Made by a program: the position numbers and the translations under genes | Part shown: positions 33,995 to 45,056 of the stretch, piece by piece | Numbering within the stretch: position 1 is the stretch's first letter | Layout of the letters: each line of letters starts with the position of its first letter | Notes under the pieces: model-generated | What the model was told of the DNA's origin: nothing | Seen by the model: the letters and a program-made list of their open reading frames with translations, nothing else | Databases searched by the model: none | From: Termitomyces sp. T153 | Taxonomy: Eukaryota; Basidiomycota; Agaricomycetes; Agaricales; Lyophyllaceae | Assembly (NCBI GenBank): GCA_018296165.2 | Contig: JACKQL020000100.1 | Span: 62,001-126,000, forward strand | DNA: 64,000 nucleotides | Reading direction: 5' to 3'

Positions 33995-35480
33995 CCAAGC
34001 ATGTCTTTTGATACTTCATGTAGTAAATATATACTTTTGGACCCTTTCAACAGCACAAGACTATCTCAAGCCTTTAAACATTGATAAAATATTAACTATC
34101 ATTAAATCATTTCTAGTTAAAAGTGAAACTAATAAACCTCTGACAAATAGTGAATAGAAGAGTTTACTAAAGTTGACATCATCACTCAGCAAAGTAAATT
34201 TTCAATTTTGCATCAACACACTTTAGACTTTACATTTTTCTGCATATCCAGCCCCAATGGTTTACTATGTGGCTATAGTGGAGAACTGGCTGTTCACTCA
34301 CATCTCTGCTTTCTTTTGACTTCTGAACTCATTACTGGATTCTTTTGGAACCTTTTTCTCTGCCATTGAAGGTTCCTTCCTTGTTGGAAGGATTAGAGAA
34401 GGTTTTGAGCTGGATGGTATGTGTTTGAGGATGAGAGGTGGATGTCATCAGGAAAAATTGGATCATATCTTGGAAAGAAGTGCTTAGTTTGCCTCAGTTC
34501 CTTTTGTACCTTCTTTCTCTCATCTCCAGGATCATCCTGATACCTAGATTGCCACTATACACCCAGAATTCATGCTCTATCTAATTCAAGATGAGCAGTC
34601 AAGCATGGCAAGATGCAATTTCTCTCAGTATCACTACATGACTCACATCAAAATATGTTCCTCACTCACCCTGCTCCTCCTTTCCAAAGGACACCACAGT
34701 ATACAAACAGATTGACTATTGATCATCTCTTATTAACTACTGGAGGCTTTTTCAAATTTGCCCCTTTAGATCTCACATTTTGAATGCAATGGCACAGATA
34801 ACATCCTCTATTTCTAGATAGAATAAAGTCAAGCACAGTCTTATTTGCATTGAGTTTTCCCACTACTGACTGGATTTCCTGATCCACTAGTTCAATTTCT
34901 GTGTTCATTGTGGTGGGTGAAAAGAAATCATGTAACATCTTGTTTGTGGAGATGTCTACCTGTTCAATGTACTTCTGGATTTTTTCCTGTGTCCTTGCAA
35001 TTCAGTCTGAGTCACAACACAATCACATGCCAATGCTATGGCTACTTGCTGTCTATTCCTTACCTGAGTGCTTTCAGTAGATAGTGAGTTGCAAGGCCTG
35101 GATCAGCTCAAAAGCCTGGGCTTAGAGCTTTTCAAGCTTTGAGCCCTCATCAAGGGCCAGCCTTGCCTGGCTCAGGCCCAAGCCTGGGCTGACAAAAAAA
35201 TGTGAATGATGCCAAATATACTAGATAATATTTCATCTGTCAAGGGCACTCTCTGCAGCTGTACTGCCCACTACTCTCCAGTCTCCTAACAAGGATGTTT
35301 GAATTTGGACTGTTTAATATCCAATTGAAATACATATGCAAGAGGCATATAGAACATCCCTTATAAAACACAAGTAAAATATGACATAAAGAGTACAAGT
35401 GGAAATAAAAAAAACAAACCTGACCAAATAAATAGCTGCTACAAAAGGTAAATTTTGGTACAAGTGTGGTGTTGTAAGAG
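33995..35480. other. Unassigned CpG-poor DNA
   Basis: No gene recognised. A minus frame at 34723-34938 (LVDQEIQSVVGKLNANKTVL) looks protein-like but I cannot place it. A patch rich in GGGC/GAGCCC (35095-35200) resembles a similar patch at 37010-37140 in opposite orientation and may be a short interspersed repeat. Confidence 0.35.
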
Positions 35481-35496
35481 CAAAAAAAAACCTGGA

Positions 35497-35651
35497 AAAA
35501 GAGAAAACAAAACCAAGATAGGGTGAACAAGGTTAACTAGGAAAAAACAGGCTGCCTGGATCAATAGTCTGGACCACTTATCTGAATCAACCTTGAATGT
35601 TTTTTTTAGATAGAGGCACAAGAACCCACTACAGAGTAGCAGGAATCAATA
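35497..35651. repeat. Dispersed repeat, CpG-decayed copy
   Basis: Shares ATCTGAATCAACCTT and CACAAGAACCCACTACAGAG with 36597-36752. CpG sites kept in the other copy (TCCGG, CTCGG, AGCGGG) appear here as TCTGG, TTTAG and AGCAGG. Confidence 0.7.
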
Positions 35652-36515
35652 TTAGAAGGGTAAGAAAAAACAATAATTAATTTCATCCATGAAGGGTGCC
35701 CTCTTTGGCTGCACCACCCACTACTCATTGGTCTCCCTTACACACAATGTCTGGAACTAAATCCCTGTGATTTGTTATCTATCTTATTCTTTACTTTCTC
35801 ATGGTAATTTACATCTATTTGAGGGCCAATTGACAGCTCATGCTCATTGTGATTAAGGAATAGTGAATGTTATCAATTAAATTGAGGGATAAATTGTAAC
35901 TAGATAGAGTGGAAGGGAAACAAAATTGGATGTGATCAGCAATAGCAGTGTACACTCCAGATATCAAAAATTTATTCCCATATGTAACAAGGAATTGATA
36001 ATATCTGGATACAAAGGCTGATGGCTCAAGAAAGATCTGAGAGGATCAATGTATGTATACCAATGAAACACAAAAAGATGTATGAGTCAAGATAGTATAT
36101 AGCCCTGATAAGAATGGAGAAGTCAACAGGGTTTCCACTGATAATACAAATAGTATGTGTCTGTTGGCTTTCATGTGAGGGATGTGCACTCCACATTGCC
36201 TTAAATACTGGTGAATACCTGGTGGAAACCAAAGCATGAATACAGAAAATCAAATTGCAGATCAACAAAACTAAATTGCCATCAGAAAAACAGATATAAT
36301 TAACATCAGATAGTATCAGATCAGTGAACAAAGTGTGATATCATGCAGATAAAGGAAGAAGGGACATTGTGGTAGAGTGACAAGGCAAAGTACAGAATCA
36401 AAAGGGGCACGTACAATTGCAGGGGATCAAAATGGAGACAGGAGCAATCAGAATGCAAACTGGACCAGATGTGATAGCTGATGCAGGGAATGAACTGGTA
36501 AAAAGTGGAGCTACA
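35652..36515. other. Unassigned CpG-poor DNA at the edge of the transposon block
   Basis: No motif, repeat boundary or credible ORF was found. It is the last CpG-depleted stretch before the gene island. Confidence 0.3.
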
Positions 36516-36518
36516 GGT

Positions 36519-36590
36519 GTAGAAACTCAACGGACTGGTAGAAACTCAACGGACTGATAGAAACTCAACGGATTGATAGAAACGAAACCA
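36519..36590. repeat. 19-bp tandem repeat
   Basis: The unit GTAGAAACTCAACGGACTG occurs about three times in a row with one or two changes, then decays. It marks the point where CpG reappears. Confidence 0.8.
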
Positions 36591-36596
36591 GAAGAG

Positions 36597-36752
36597 GAAA
36601 ACGGAAACAAAAGAGGTGAACAAGAGCACTCGGGAAGAAACGGGCCGACCGGATCAGTGGTCCGGAAAACGTGACTTCTATCTGAATCAACCTTTGACGT
36701 TTTCTCGGATAGAGCCACAAGAACCCACTACAGAGTAGCGGGAATATTTGCA
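36597..36752. repeat. Dispersed repeat, CpG-retaining copy
   Basis: Partner of 35497-35651. It includes CCGGATCAGTGGTCCGG and TTTTCTCGGATAGAGCC. Function unknown; it may be part of a transposon terminal region. Confidence 0.7.
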
Positions 36753-37451
36753 CCAAGTAAATACATCATCCAGAAGTCGTTGAAAAGATCCAGAGGTATA
36801 TTGAAAGTTTTTGAAAAGTTTGTCGCATCTCAATGCCTTGCAAGCAATGTCACGCGATATTCAGTGGTCGGAGCTACGGATTCCCGGGTCGGCGAAGGGA
36901 TCGGCACACTAATACTAATTTACAAAGATAGAGAAGTGAGCAATGCTGTATAAAATGACTATTATATACTATTATAGACGAATTAATGAGCTCAAGACAT
37001 TCAGCACAAAAGACCCAACCCAAGGGCTTTTACAAGGCCCCAAAGCAGGGAAATCGAGCCCTGAGCCTTTCAAAGCTCGACAACAGGGCCCGACTCGGCA
37101 CGGCTCAAATTGGGCTCGGCTGAGCCCGGCCTTGCAAAACACTATCAGTCGATGCAACCGCGATCAGACCGAGACAGATTTTGTACTTCCCGCTTGCAGC
37201 TTTGCTTGGGTCATAAGCCAGTACTTTTTTTCTCCACCAAATGCTCAATTGAGATATCTTGGAAGTTTGAAGTGAAAGAAGTTCATATAAGTCCAGAAAA
37301 AATGGCTGTAATTGGCCTCCCGTGATTGTGGCACGATCACGTGGCATGCGCCTCATAAATTTAGACGCGTCTGTTTCATTTGCACCTATTCTTGCTTGAC
37401 CTGTGACACTCATCACTGTACGAAAAACCTACTTTTTACTGCAACTGCACA

Positions 37452-38294
37452 ATGTTCTCCATCTTCAACCTTATCCGAAGATCTTCCCAGTGTGTAGAGC
37501 TCCCTTCACACTGGTACGACCCAGCTGCATTACCTGGGCCCCCTATACTCATGTTCGCCGCACCGGACCTTCACACCTGCTCTAACCGCGAGAAGAGCGT
37601 TCAATGGTGGAACAAGCATACGCCAACGGTGGTAGGAGTGTTCTCGCCCACACTGAGCCAAGATGTACAGCTGCAAGGCGACTCACTCTGCCAAGATGCA
37701 GAGCTGAAAGGCGACTCTCTGCATCCAGTATATGGGTTTAACCTTCAGACCGGAAACTCCTATCTGCCAGATTGCAGCGGTGATATCTCGTGGGATACAA
37801 TACGATGCTCGACAGAGGAAGGAGGCGATATAAATGGTTTCACTTCATCCTCATCTTCTGCTACAATTGTCACGCTCAAGTCGGGGAACTTCTCAGACTA
37901 CCGCTCCAGCAATGCATCAGATTCCAACCTGAGCATGGTGATCACCGACGTGGATCATGAAGAACCATTTCATTTTCCTGCGGCTCAATCTCTGGAGGGA
38001 TCTGAAAAGGAAAATGATCTCGTTGCGACAGCCTTGGCTCTCGAGCTGCTATATATGGAAGAAGAGCACGACGAAGATATTCCTTTCGGTGATGGATTCC
38101 CCCCGAGAAGGGCTTCTACCATTACGCGGCTTGTAGGGGACGCGATTCGCATCAGAAGATTGAGGTCAAGACTGACTCTTGTTGACAATATATCGTGTGC
38201 GGAGACTTCAATCAACCCGTATCGTTGCGGACGTTCTAGACGTTACATTCCGCATATTTTGACCACGATCATGGAGGACAAAGACGAAGACTAA
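37452..38294 (+). CDS. Hypothetical 280-residue acidic protein
   Basis: An intronless frame of 280 codons, open from ATG to TAA, with normal CpG and codon use, unlike the transposon ORFs to the left. There is no signal peptide or clear membrane segment. Residues about 75-97 contain a tandem 11-residue duplication (QDVQLQGDSLC / QDAELKGDSLH), mirrored as a 33-bp repeat in the DNA. A Ser-rich stretch and an acidic patch (EEEHDEDI) lie in the middle. The C-terminus has a basic segment (RLVGDAIRIRRLRSRL) and ends in EDKDED. I do not recognise the family. It could be a lineage-specific gene; the length and clean frame support real coding. Confidence 0.6.
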   Translation: MFSIFNLIRRSSQCVELPSHWYDPAALPGPPILMFAAPDLHTCSNREKSVQWWNKHTPTVVGVFSPTLSQDVQLQGDSLCQDAELKGDSLHPVYGFNLQTGNSYLPDCSGDISWDTIRCSTEEGGDINGFTSSSSSATIVTLKSGNFSDYRSSNASDSNLSMVITDVDHEEPFHFPAAQSLEGSEKENDLVATALALELLYMEEEHDEDIPFGDGFPPRRASTITRLVGDAIRIRRLRSRLTLVDNISCAETSINPYRCGRSRRYIPHILTTIMEDKDED

Positions 38295-38469
38295 TTGCCG
38301 CTGGCGGCAGTTGGAATGTAAAGGAGAGAGAGAGGTGTGAGGTGTGAGGATGATGAGAAGTGCAGACTTAGAGTGGCATTATCAAAGGTATGCCGCATGG
38401 TCACGATGTAAAGGACGTGACCCAAGCTGACCTCAAGGTGGTGTCTCCCTATCTCTTCAGGCGACTTCA

Positions 38470-39140
38470 ATAACCCCCCCCTCCCCATCTCAAGACGACC
38501 TCAAGTTACCCTCAGTGTAATCTCAAGGCTCCCCCGCGCCTTTCCTCTCAAGACGACCTCAAGATTTCCCCTCCCCTCTCGAGACGAACTCAAGACCCCT
38601 ATCCCCCCAAGAAGACCTCAAGGCCCCCCTCTTTTCTCAAAAGCGACATCAAGACCTAGTCCCCAAACGATAAGCCCTCTCAAGACCCCCTTCCTCTCAA
38701 GACCCTCCCCCCCACGAATGTCCCCTCAAGACGATCTCAAGATTTTCCCTCTCCGCTCGAGACGAACTCAAGACCCTTATCCCCCAAGAAGACCCCAAGG
38801 CGAACGTCCCTCTTTTACCCCAAAGCGACAAGACCACTCCTCTCGAGACCCTGTCCCCACGAATGTCCCCTCAAGACGATTTCAAGTTTTCCCCTCTCCT
38901 CTCGAAACGAACTCAAGAGGTCTACCAAGACCCCAAGGCGCCCCCAAAGCGACATCAAGACCTATTCCCCAAACGATCAGGCCCTCTCAAGACCCCCCTT
39001 CCCCTCAAGGCCCCACTCACCACGCATTTTCATTCAAGGCGACCTCAAGCTTTGCCCTCCACACTCGAGACGAAGTCTAAGGCCCCTTATTTTCTCCAAA
39101 GCGACCTCAAGACCTAGTGCTGTCTCCCCAAAAGACGATT
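38470..39140. repeat. Degenerate CTCAAGACGA-type minisatellite
   Basis: Dozens of imperfect copies of CTCAAGACGACCTCAAG separated by C-rich runs. No ORF or gene is credible here. It lies between the hypothetical gene and the 325-bp satellite. Confidence 0.8.
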
Positions 39141-39148
39141 AAAGCCTC

Positions 39149-40790
39149 CGATTTAAGATATTCTTTGTTCGAGATAGATTCTACAATTTATCGTGTTGTG
39201 AGTGATCCTTTGCCTCAGATATTGACCTTTTTGTGTTTGCTCTAGCTGTGTTCCTCCTCTTCAAACCCCTCCCCATTCGAACGCGTCCCCTCCCCCCCCT
39301 CGAACTCGAGATCCTGAAGTTACCCGTCGATCCACCGCCCACTTCCGGAGCCATGCCAACCGTAAACTTACCAAAAAAGCCCGCACGCTCACGAAAAAAC
39401 GATAAGTCTATTTCCAAATTGTTATCTTTTTACATATTGTCATGCAAATCGTAGACTTGGCACAAGTGCCCCCGATATAAGATATTCTCTGTTCGAGATA
39501 GATTCTACAACTTATCGTGTTGTGAGTGATTCTTTGCCTCAGATATTGACCTTTTTGTGTTTGCTCTAGCTGTGTCCCTCCTCCTCAAATCCCTCCCCAT
39601 TCGAACGCATCCCCTCCCCCCTGCCTCGAACTCGAGATCCTGAAGTTACCCGTCGATCCACCGCCCACTTCCGGAGTCATGCCAACCGTAAACTTGCCAA
39701 AAAAGAGCCCGCACGCTCACGAAAAAACGATAAGTCTATTTCCAAATTGCTATCTTTTTACATATTGTCATGCTAATCGCATACTTGGCACAAGTGCCCC
39801 CGATTTGAGATATTCTTTGTTCGAGATAGATTCTACAATTTATCGTGTTGTGAGTGATCCTTTGCCTCAGATATTGATCTTTTTGTGTTTGCTCTAGCTG
39901 TGTTCCTCCTCTTCAAACCCCTCCCCATTCGAACGCATCCCCTCCCCCCCGCCTCGAACTCGAGATCCTGAAGTTACCCGTCGATCCACCGCCCACTTCC
40001 GGAGCCATGCCAACCGTAAACTTGCCAAAAAAGCCCGCACGCTCACGAAAAAACGATAAGTCTATTTCCAAATTGATATCTTTTTACATATTGTCATGCA
40101 AATCGTAGACCTGGCACAAATGCCTCCGATTTAAGATACTCTTTTTCCGAGATAGATTCTACAATTTATCGTGTTGTGAGTGATTCTTTGCCTCAGATAT
40201 TGACCTTTTTGTGTTTGCTCTAGCTGTGTTCCTCATCCTCAAACCCCTCCCCATTCAAACGCGTCCCCTCCCTCCCCTCGAACTCGAGATCCTGAACTTA
40301 CCCGTCGATCCACCGCCCACTTCCGGAGTTATGCCAACCGCAAACTTGCCACGAAAGCCCGCGCCCCCACGAAAAAACGATAAGTCGATTTCCAAATTGC
40401 TTTCTTTTTACACGTTGTCATGCAAATCGTAGACCTGGCACAAATGCCTCCGATTTAAGATACTCTTTTTCCGAGATAGATTCTACAATTTATCGTGTTG
40501 TGAGTGATCTTTTGCCTCAGATATTGACCTTTTTGTGTTTGCTCTAGCTGTGTTCCTCCTCCTCAAACCCCTCCCCATTCGAACGCATCCCCTCCCCCCC
40601 TCGAACTCGAGATCCCGAAGTTACCCGTCGATCCACCGCCCACTTCCGGAGCCATGCCAACCGTAAACTTACTAAAGAAGCCCGCACGCTCACGAAAAAA
40701 CGATAAGTCTATTTCCAAATCGCTATCCTTTTACACGTTGATGTCTTTTTTTATCATCAGAGTCATGCGAACCGTAGACTTGGGGCAAAT
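39149..40790. repeat. Five tandem copies of an approximately 325-bp satellite unit
   Basis: Units start at CGATTTAAGATA or close variants at 39149, 39473, 39801, 40127 and 40451, giving periods of 324, 328, 326 and 324 bp. Each contains CTACAATTTATCGTGTTGTG, CTCGAACTCGAGATCC and CACGAAAAAACGATAAGTC. A 73-codon frame is open in units 1 and 4 only, and indels break it in the others, so the array is probably non-coding. Confidence 0.9.
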
Positions 40791-41540
40791 GCCCGTACCC
40801 TCACGGAAAAAAAACGATAAGCCTTGCCAATCGCCATCCCCTTACACGTCGTTGATGTCTTTTTCTTTATTCTTCATCTCTCATTTTCATGTTGTGATCA
40901 CCGATGACTATGTTGCGCGCAAAACAGTGAGAAAAGGGATGACGATGTTTACTTGTTCCATGAAAGCCATAATTCCGAATTTTTTGAGTTTGTATTTTGG
41001 TAATGCGTTTTTTAGCACATGGATTTAGAAAGGCAGTAAGTATGAGGAGGATGAAACTCAAAACTTGTATAAAAAGAATAGAGACGACGAGTCTTTCTTG
41101 AGTGACGCCACTAACACTTTGGAGCTGGTCGATATCGATTTTTGTAGTTTGAGTAGATCAAGGGGATGTTGGACAGGACAGTCCTTGTGTGGCTGGGGTG
41201 GAACGTTCGAGCTCAGAAAACAGCGATGCTTTGATCCCGGTGGATTCGAATATCGACTGACTACTGGTCTTATGTTCTTATCTTTAGAAGACTTTTGACA
41301 CCACAGTAGTTTTCGCGTGACAGATGGACTCGTTCCAGTCAAGATTTAGGCATACCGAGTACAAAAAGCGCTTGCCGATTGTTGATCTTAGAGAGCACAA
41401 CACTGGGATGTATTCGGGTTTTCGAAAGGGGTAGCCAAGAAGCTCCGTGCGGAGTTTGAACGAATGAACGATTGTTTTGATAAATTGATTAGATAGGATC
41501 ATCGTTCTCCAGAAACCACACCACACACCTGTTAAACGAG
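40791..41540. other. Spacer upstream of the OSBP-like gene
   Basis: No convincing gene. It starts with a diverged tail of the satellite (GTAGACTTGGGGCAAATGCC at about 40774) and includes the presumed promoter of the following gene. A 77-codon plus frame at 41065 shows no motif. Confidence 0.35.
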
Positions 41541-43207
41541 ATGAGCGAGACTGTAGGAGAGGTGAGGAGCTCGAAAACATCCTCAATGGCGTCTGCTGAG
41601 CACATCGCCTAGGCTGTTCCAGTAGCACAAAGAAGCTCTTGGTCTTCGTTTCTTAAATCGTGCGTCGTTTTTTCGTCGTTGTTCGTGGGTCGTGATGTGA
41701 GGGCTCATGATGATACTCGATACCGACAGCATCGCATCGTTCTCGGGCGATCTCTCCTCGCTCACCGCACCACCGTTTATTTTATCCCCTGTGTCGCTCA
41801 CTGAGTTTCCTGGTGCGTTCCGGCACGGCGTGGAGCTGTTTGAGGCGGTGCTTATGCTTATGTTTGCCGTTTGCCCTTAGCGTATTGGTGCGAACACCCT
41901 GATGTGTTTGCTGCTATTGCCGATGCACCCGATGACGAGGCTCGTGTTCTTGCTGTGCTCAAGTGGTTCATTGTGAGTTGGAGATTGCCTTTTTGTTTTT
42001 TTGCGTCTGTGGATCGGGTTGATCGTTTGTCGGCAGGGGACGCTGAAGGATCAGTATACGTCTCGGAATGAGAGTATGGGCTCTGAGAAGAAGTGTGTGC
42101 TTGCTTGGTTTTTTGTTTTGGTTTTTTTCTTTTGCTGAGTACGTTGCAGGCCTTTGAATCCTGTTCTTGGAGAGTACGTGGTTGATGTCTGTGTGACGAG
42201 TTTTGGTCTATTCATTTGAACTTAGGCTTTTCTATGGCACGTGGCCCGCTCCTGCGTCGAACCCTGGACAGGGCAAGACGACGCTCCTCGTTGAACAGGT
42301 GTCGCATCATCCACCAATAACTGCCTATGTCATCGAGAACAAGTCCAAGGGGCTGAGGCTGACGGGACATAATGCGCAAAAGACAAGTTTCAGTGGTGAG
42401 TAGAGCCGGGGTGTTTCTTTGAGAGAACTCTCAGGTTATCGTTATACAGGCGGATCGATTATCGTCAAGCAGATTGGCCATGCTATACTTACGTATACAC
42501 CGCCCTCTGGCAACCCGGTTGAATACCTGCTTACTCTTCCCCGTCTGCGCATCGATGGGCTTTGGTATGGATCGCCGTATATTGAGCTTACGGAGACGAC
42601 GTACATTGTCGGGGGCGGGTTTGTGGGTACGATCGAGTACAAGGGGCGCGGGTACTTTTCGGGCAAGTCGCACTCGTTCAAGGCGCATGTCGTCAGGGCG
42701 CCTGGGATGGGGGGCGGTGGGGAGGAGCATGTTGTGGAGGGGACTTGGCATGAGAAGAGTAAGGTGGTCAAGGGGGGGTCGAAGAAGCATCAGGTTGATG
42801 GGACTTTTCATGATGCGGTGGAGGACAGGAAGAAGGAGGTGGGGGCGGTGGGAGGGGAGGAGGATGGGTCGATGGGGGAGTTTGAGACGAGGAAGTTGTG
42901 GGCGGCGGTTGCGAAGGGGATCAGGGAGGGGGATTTTGAGACGGCGAGTCGTGAAAAGTCGAGGATTGAGGTATGTGTGGATGCTGTTTTGAATGTTTTT
43001 TCAGCTGATGAGTTTTTCTAGAACGACCAACGCCAGAGACGCAGAGATGAGGTAGCGGCGGGGACGACGTGGGCACTTCGGCATTTTAAACGGGTGGAGA
43101 ATGATGAGGTGTATGAACGTCTTGCGCGTGTTGTGCCGAAACTTGCGCCTGCGACGGAAGATTGCTATGTTTTCCAGGAGAATTGGCCACGTTCGATGGT
43201 GGAGTAG
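41541..43207 (+). CDS. Oxysterol-binding protein, Osh4/Kes1-like, nine exons
   Basis: Lipid transfer protein of the OSBP-related family; yeast Osh4/Kes1 exchanges sterol and PI4P between membranes. Exons, in phase: 41541-41561, 41613-41659, 41730-41812, 41881-41972, 42037-42092, 42150-42173, 42226-42395, 42450-42970, 43022-43207, giving 399 residues (yeast Kes1 is slightly longer). The N-terminal lid reads SSWSSFLKS..SFSGDLSSLTAPPFILSP. KKPLNPVLGE (about 99-108) and the family signature EQVSHHPP (131-138) supply PI4P-binding residues. VKQIGHAILTY and a Gly-rich insert follow. It is a short ORP with no PH or ankyrin domains. Introns are 46-70 bp, and exon 6 is only 24 bp. The alternative ATG at 41586 runs into an in-frame TAG and lies inside intron 1. 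It converges on the HMG-box gene. Confidence 0.92.
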
Positions 43208-43392
43208 ATTAGAGGCACATGGTAGTGACAAAGCTGAACATGACATTGGGAAGAAGACTATGTACATTAACGCGAAGGATTATTTAACAGGGGGAAGCTA
43301 CACCGCACAGGGGTATAATGGCAGGGGACGTTACGTGACCTGTTGATAAAAACGAGTAGAGTACAGAGTGGGGAGTAGCAGCAGGGGGATGA

Positions 43393-43894
43393 TTATTCCT
43401 CTGCGTCTTCTTGTTGATCTTCGTCGTCGTCGCCGCTGCCTGCGGACTTCTTGCCCTGGGCGGGTGTGAGAGAGGGCGAGACGGAGGGGAGATGACGTAC
43501 ATCATACGCGGCCTTCTCTTCCTCGGCACGGGTCTTGTCCTTTGCGGCCTGTTCGATATAGGGCTGTGCCAAGATGAGTGGGGCGGCGGAAAGGGGCAGA
43601 GAGACCGACCTTTTTCTCCTCGTCATCGAGCTCCTTCCATTTGGCGCCAAGCAGCTTGCCGACCTCGCCAAAGCCGGCGTCAGGGTTCTCTGCCTTGATC
43701 CGCTCGCGCCAGTCCTGGGAGAAGAACATGTACGCGGAGAGGGCGCGCTTGGGGGCCTTGGGGTCTTTCTTTGCCTTGGAGCGGGTGGCGGCCTTTTCGG
43801 CCTTTTCTGCGGCCTTGCGCTGTGGGGGGTGAGACGTGACGCGGGGCGCGGGGGAGAGACGGACCTTGGGCTTGGAGGAGGGTTCCTTGGGCAT
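43393..43894 (-). CDS. NHP6-like HMG-box chromatin protein
   Basis: A small non-histone chromosomal protein with one HMG box, which bends DNA and assists chromatin remodelling in the nucleus. Four exons on the minus strand (43865-43894, 43610-43819, 43501-43563, 43393-43455) join in phase to 121 residues. A short Lys-rich lead ([21 protein letters not shown]) is followed by [20 protein letters not shown], then [15 protein letters not shown] and [10 protein letters not shown], then a helical segment and an acidic tail ([13 protein letters not shown]). The introns are 45-46 bp with GT..CAG. The acidic tail is longer than in yeast Nhp6. It faces a DUF5648 gene (ATG 44353) across about 460 bp of shared upstream DNA. 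Confidence 0.93.
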
Positions 43895-44205
43895 CTGGGG
43901 GGGCGTCAGCACGCGTCGCGTCACAGGGCCAAACAAACAACGCGCGCTCGCTGTGGCCGGCGAGGGCGACGGGCGATGCGCAGACGGCGATCGCAGGGCG
44001 CGATGGCAGTGGACGGGGCAGGGCGGCGTACCTTGGGCAGAAAATATGCGGCGAGGCGGTCTGATTGGGCTTGCGCGCGGGCACACTTGACTTATAGGGG
44101 AGGCCGTGCAGCGAACCCCTCTGCTCCAGCGAAATGCCCTGCTTCAACCGTGCGAACATATTACTAATCCGGAACACACGCACGGACGCATCTTGGCGCG
44201 TCCGC

Positions 44206-44277
44206 GTCTCACTCCTCGCAATCATGTGCGTCTCACTCCTCGCAATCATGTGCGTCTCACTCCTCGCAATCATGTGC
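44206..44277. repeat. Three exact 24-bp repeats in the divergent promoter region
   Basis: GTCTCACTCCTCGCAATCATGTGC occurs at 44206, 44230 and 44254, between the HMG-box gene and DUF5648 gene 1. A TATA-like CCATAAAAG lies at about 44312, 40 bp before the DUF5648 ATG. The repeats may be regulatory or a simple slippage product. Confidence 0.85.
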
Positions 44278-44352
44278 ACTCGCCTGCGTCTCACCTCCCC
44301 GCACTCGCCTCGTCCATAAAAGCCGCCGCTTTCGCCATGGCCCCAGCAAACC

Positions 44353-44880
44353 ATGAAGTTCGCCCTCGCCCTCGCCGCTCTCTTGGCCCTCGCCTCTGCC
44401 TCGCCCCTTGAGGACCGCCAGTCTCTCGCTGCAGGCACCTGTGCCAACCCCGCCAACGCCCGCCCCTTTTACCGTCTCTACAATCGCGCCGTCGTAGACC
44501 ACTTTTACACCCTCAGCGCCAGCGAAGCCCAGTCCGCCACCAACCTCGGATACAGGCGCGAGGGCATCTCCAGCTACATCTTCCCCACCTCCCAGCGCGG
44601 AACCGTCCCCCTCTACCGCCTCTACAGCCCCTCCGCCAACGACCACTTTTACACCACCAGCGCCGCTGAACGCAACTCCGCTATCGGCCTTGGCTACAAC
44701 TCTGAGGGTGTCGCCGGGTATATCTATCCAAACGCCAACTGTGGAGGCGTCCCGTTCTATAGGCTCTATAGCCCCTCTGGGAGAGACCATTTCTACACCA
44801 CGTCGGCGGCGGAGCGCGACTCGGCTGTCAGGGGTGGCTACACGAGCGAGGGCATTACTGGTTATGTCTATCCGTACTAG
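44353..44880 (+). CDS. Secreted DUF5648-type repeat protein 1
   Basis: 175 residues in one exon. MKFALALAALLALASASP is a typical secretion signal, followed by three repeats of about 45 residues with the pattern (P)FYRLYN..DHFYTxSAxExxSAxxLGYxxEGixgYIyP: PFYRLYNRAVVDHFYTLSAS, PLYRLYSPSANDHFYTTSAA and PFYRLYSPSGRDHFYTTSAA. This is the DUF5648 repeat of extracellular proteins in fungi and bacteria; the molecular function is not established. It is the first of four same-strand paralogues and the only one without an intron after the signal region. It ends VYPY-stop. Confidence 0.88.
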   Translation: MKFALALAALLALASASPLEDRQSLAAGTCANPANARPFYRLYNRAVVDHFYTLSASEAQSATNLGYRREGISSYIFPTSQRGTVPLYRLYSPSANDHFYTTSAAERNSAIGLGYNSEGVAGYIYPNANCGGVPFYRLYSPSGRDHFYTTSAAERDSAVRGGYTSEGITGYVYPY

Positions 44881-45056
44881 CTAGTGTAATCCAATGTACC
44901 ACTATCCCTGCGTTCTCGAAGCGTCACTAGTTGCTCTTGGTCTAAACTTCTTTCATGGGCACCAACGACATCCAAGTATAGTACATGTAAGGCTTTCTCG
45001 AGTACTCATATTGCATCTATATAAACACAAGTACCCAGCGATCTATCCAGTAAACC

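Noticed and set aside
35095..37140. Inverted pair of GGGC-rich patches as terminal repeats of one element
   Set aside because: Similarity is patchy and compositional; no clear ends or target duplication could be aligned by eye.
39233..40432. 73-codon frames repeated in the 325-bp satellite
   Set aside because: Open only in units 1 and 4; indels break it in the others without compensation, so it is not a conserved peptide.
39149..40790. CRISPR-like or centromeric array
   Set aside because: Units are 325 bp without spacer structure, and five copies are too few to claim a centromere.
42431..42992. Several 100-170 codon frames over OSBP exon 8
   Set aside because: Arg-rich or shadow frames of a G-rich exon; the OSBP frame carries the conserved motifs.
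43574..44167. 197-codon plus frame opposite the HMG-box gene
   Set aside because: Antisense shadow: the minus strand has a spliced, conserved HMG box.
44257..44790. 177-codon Gly/Val-rich minus frame
   Set aside because: Shadow of DUF5648 gene 1; similar shadows appear opposite the paralogues.
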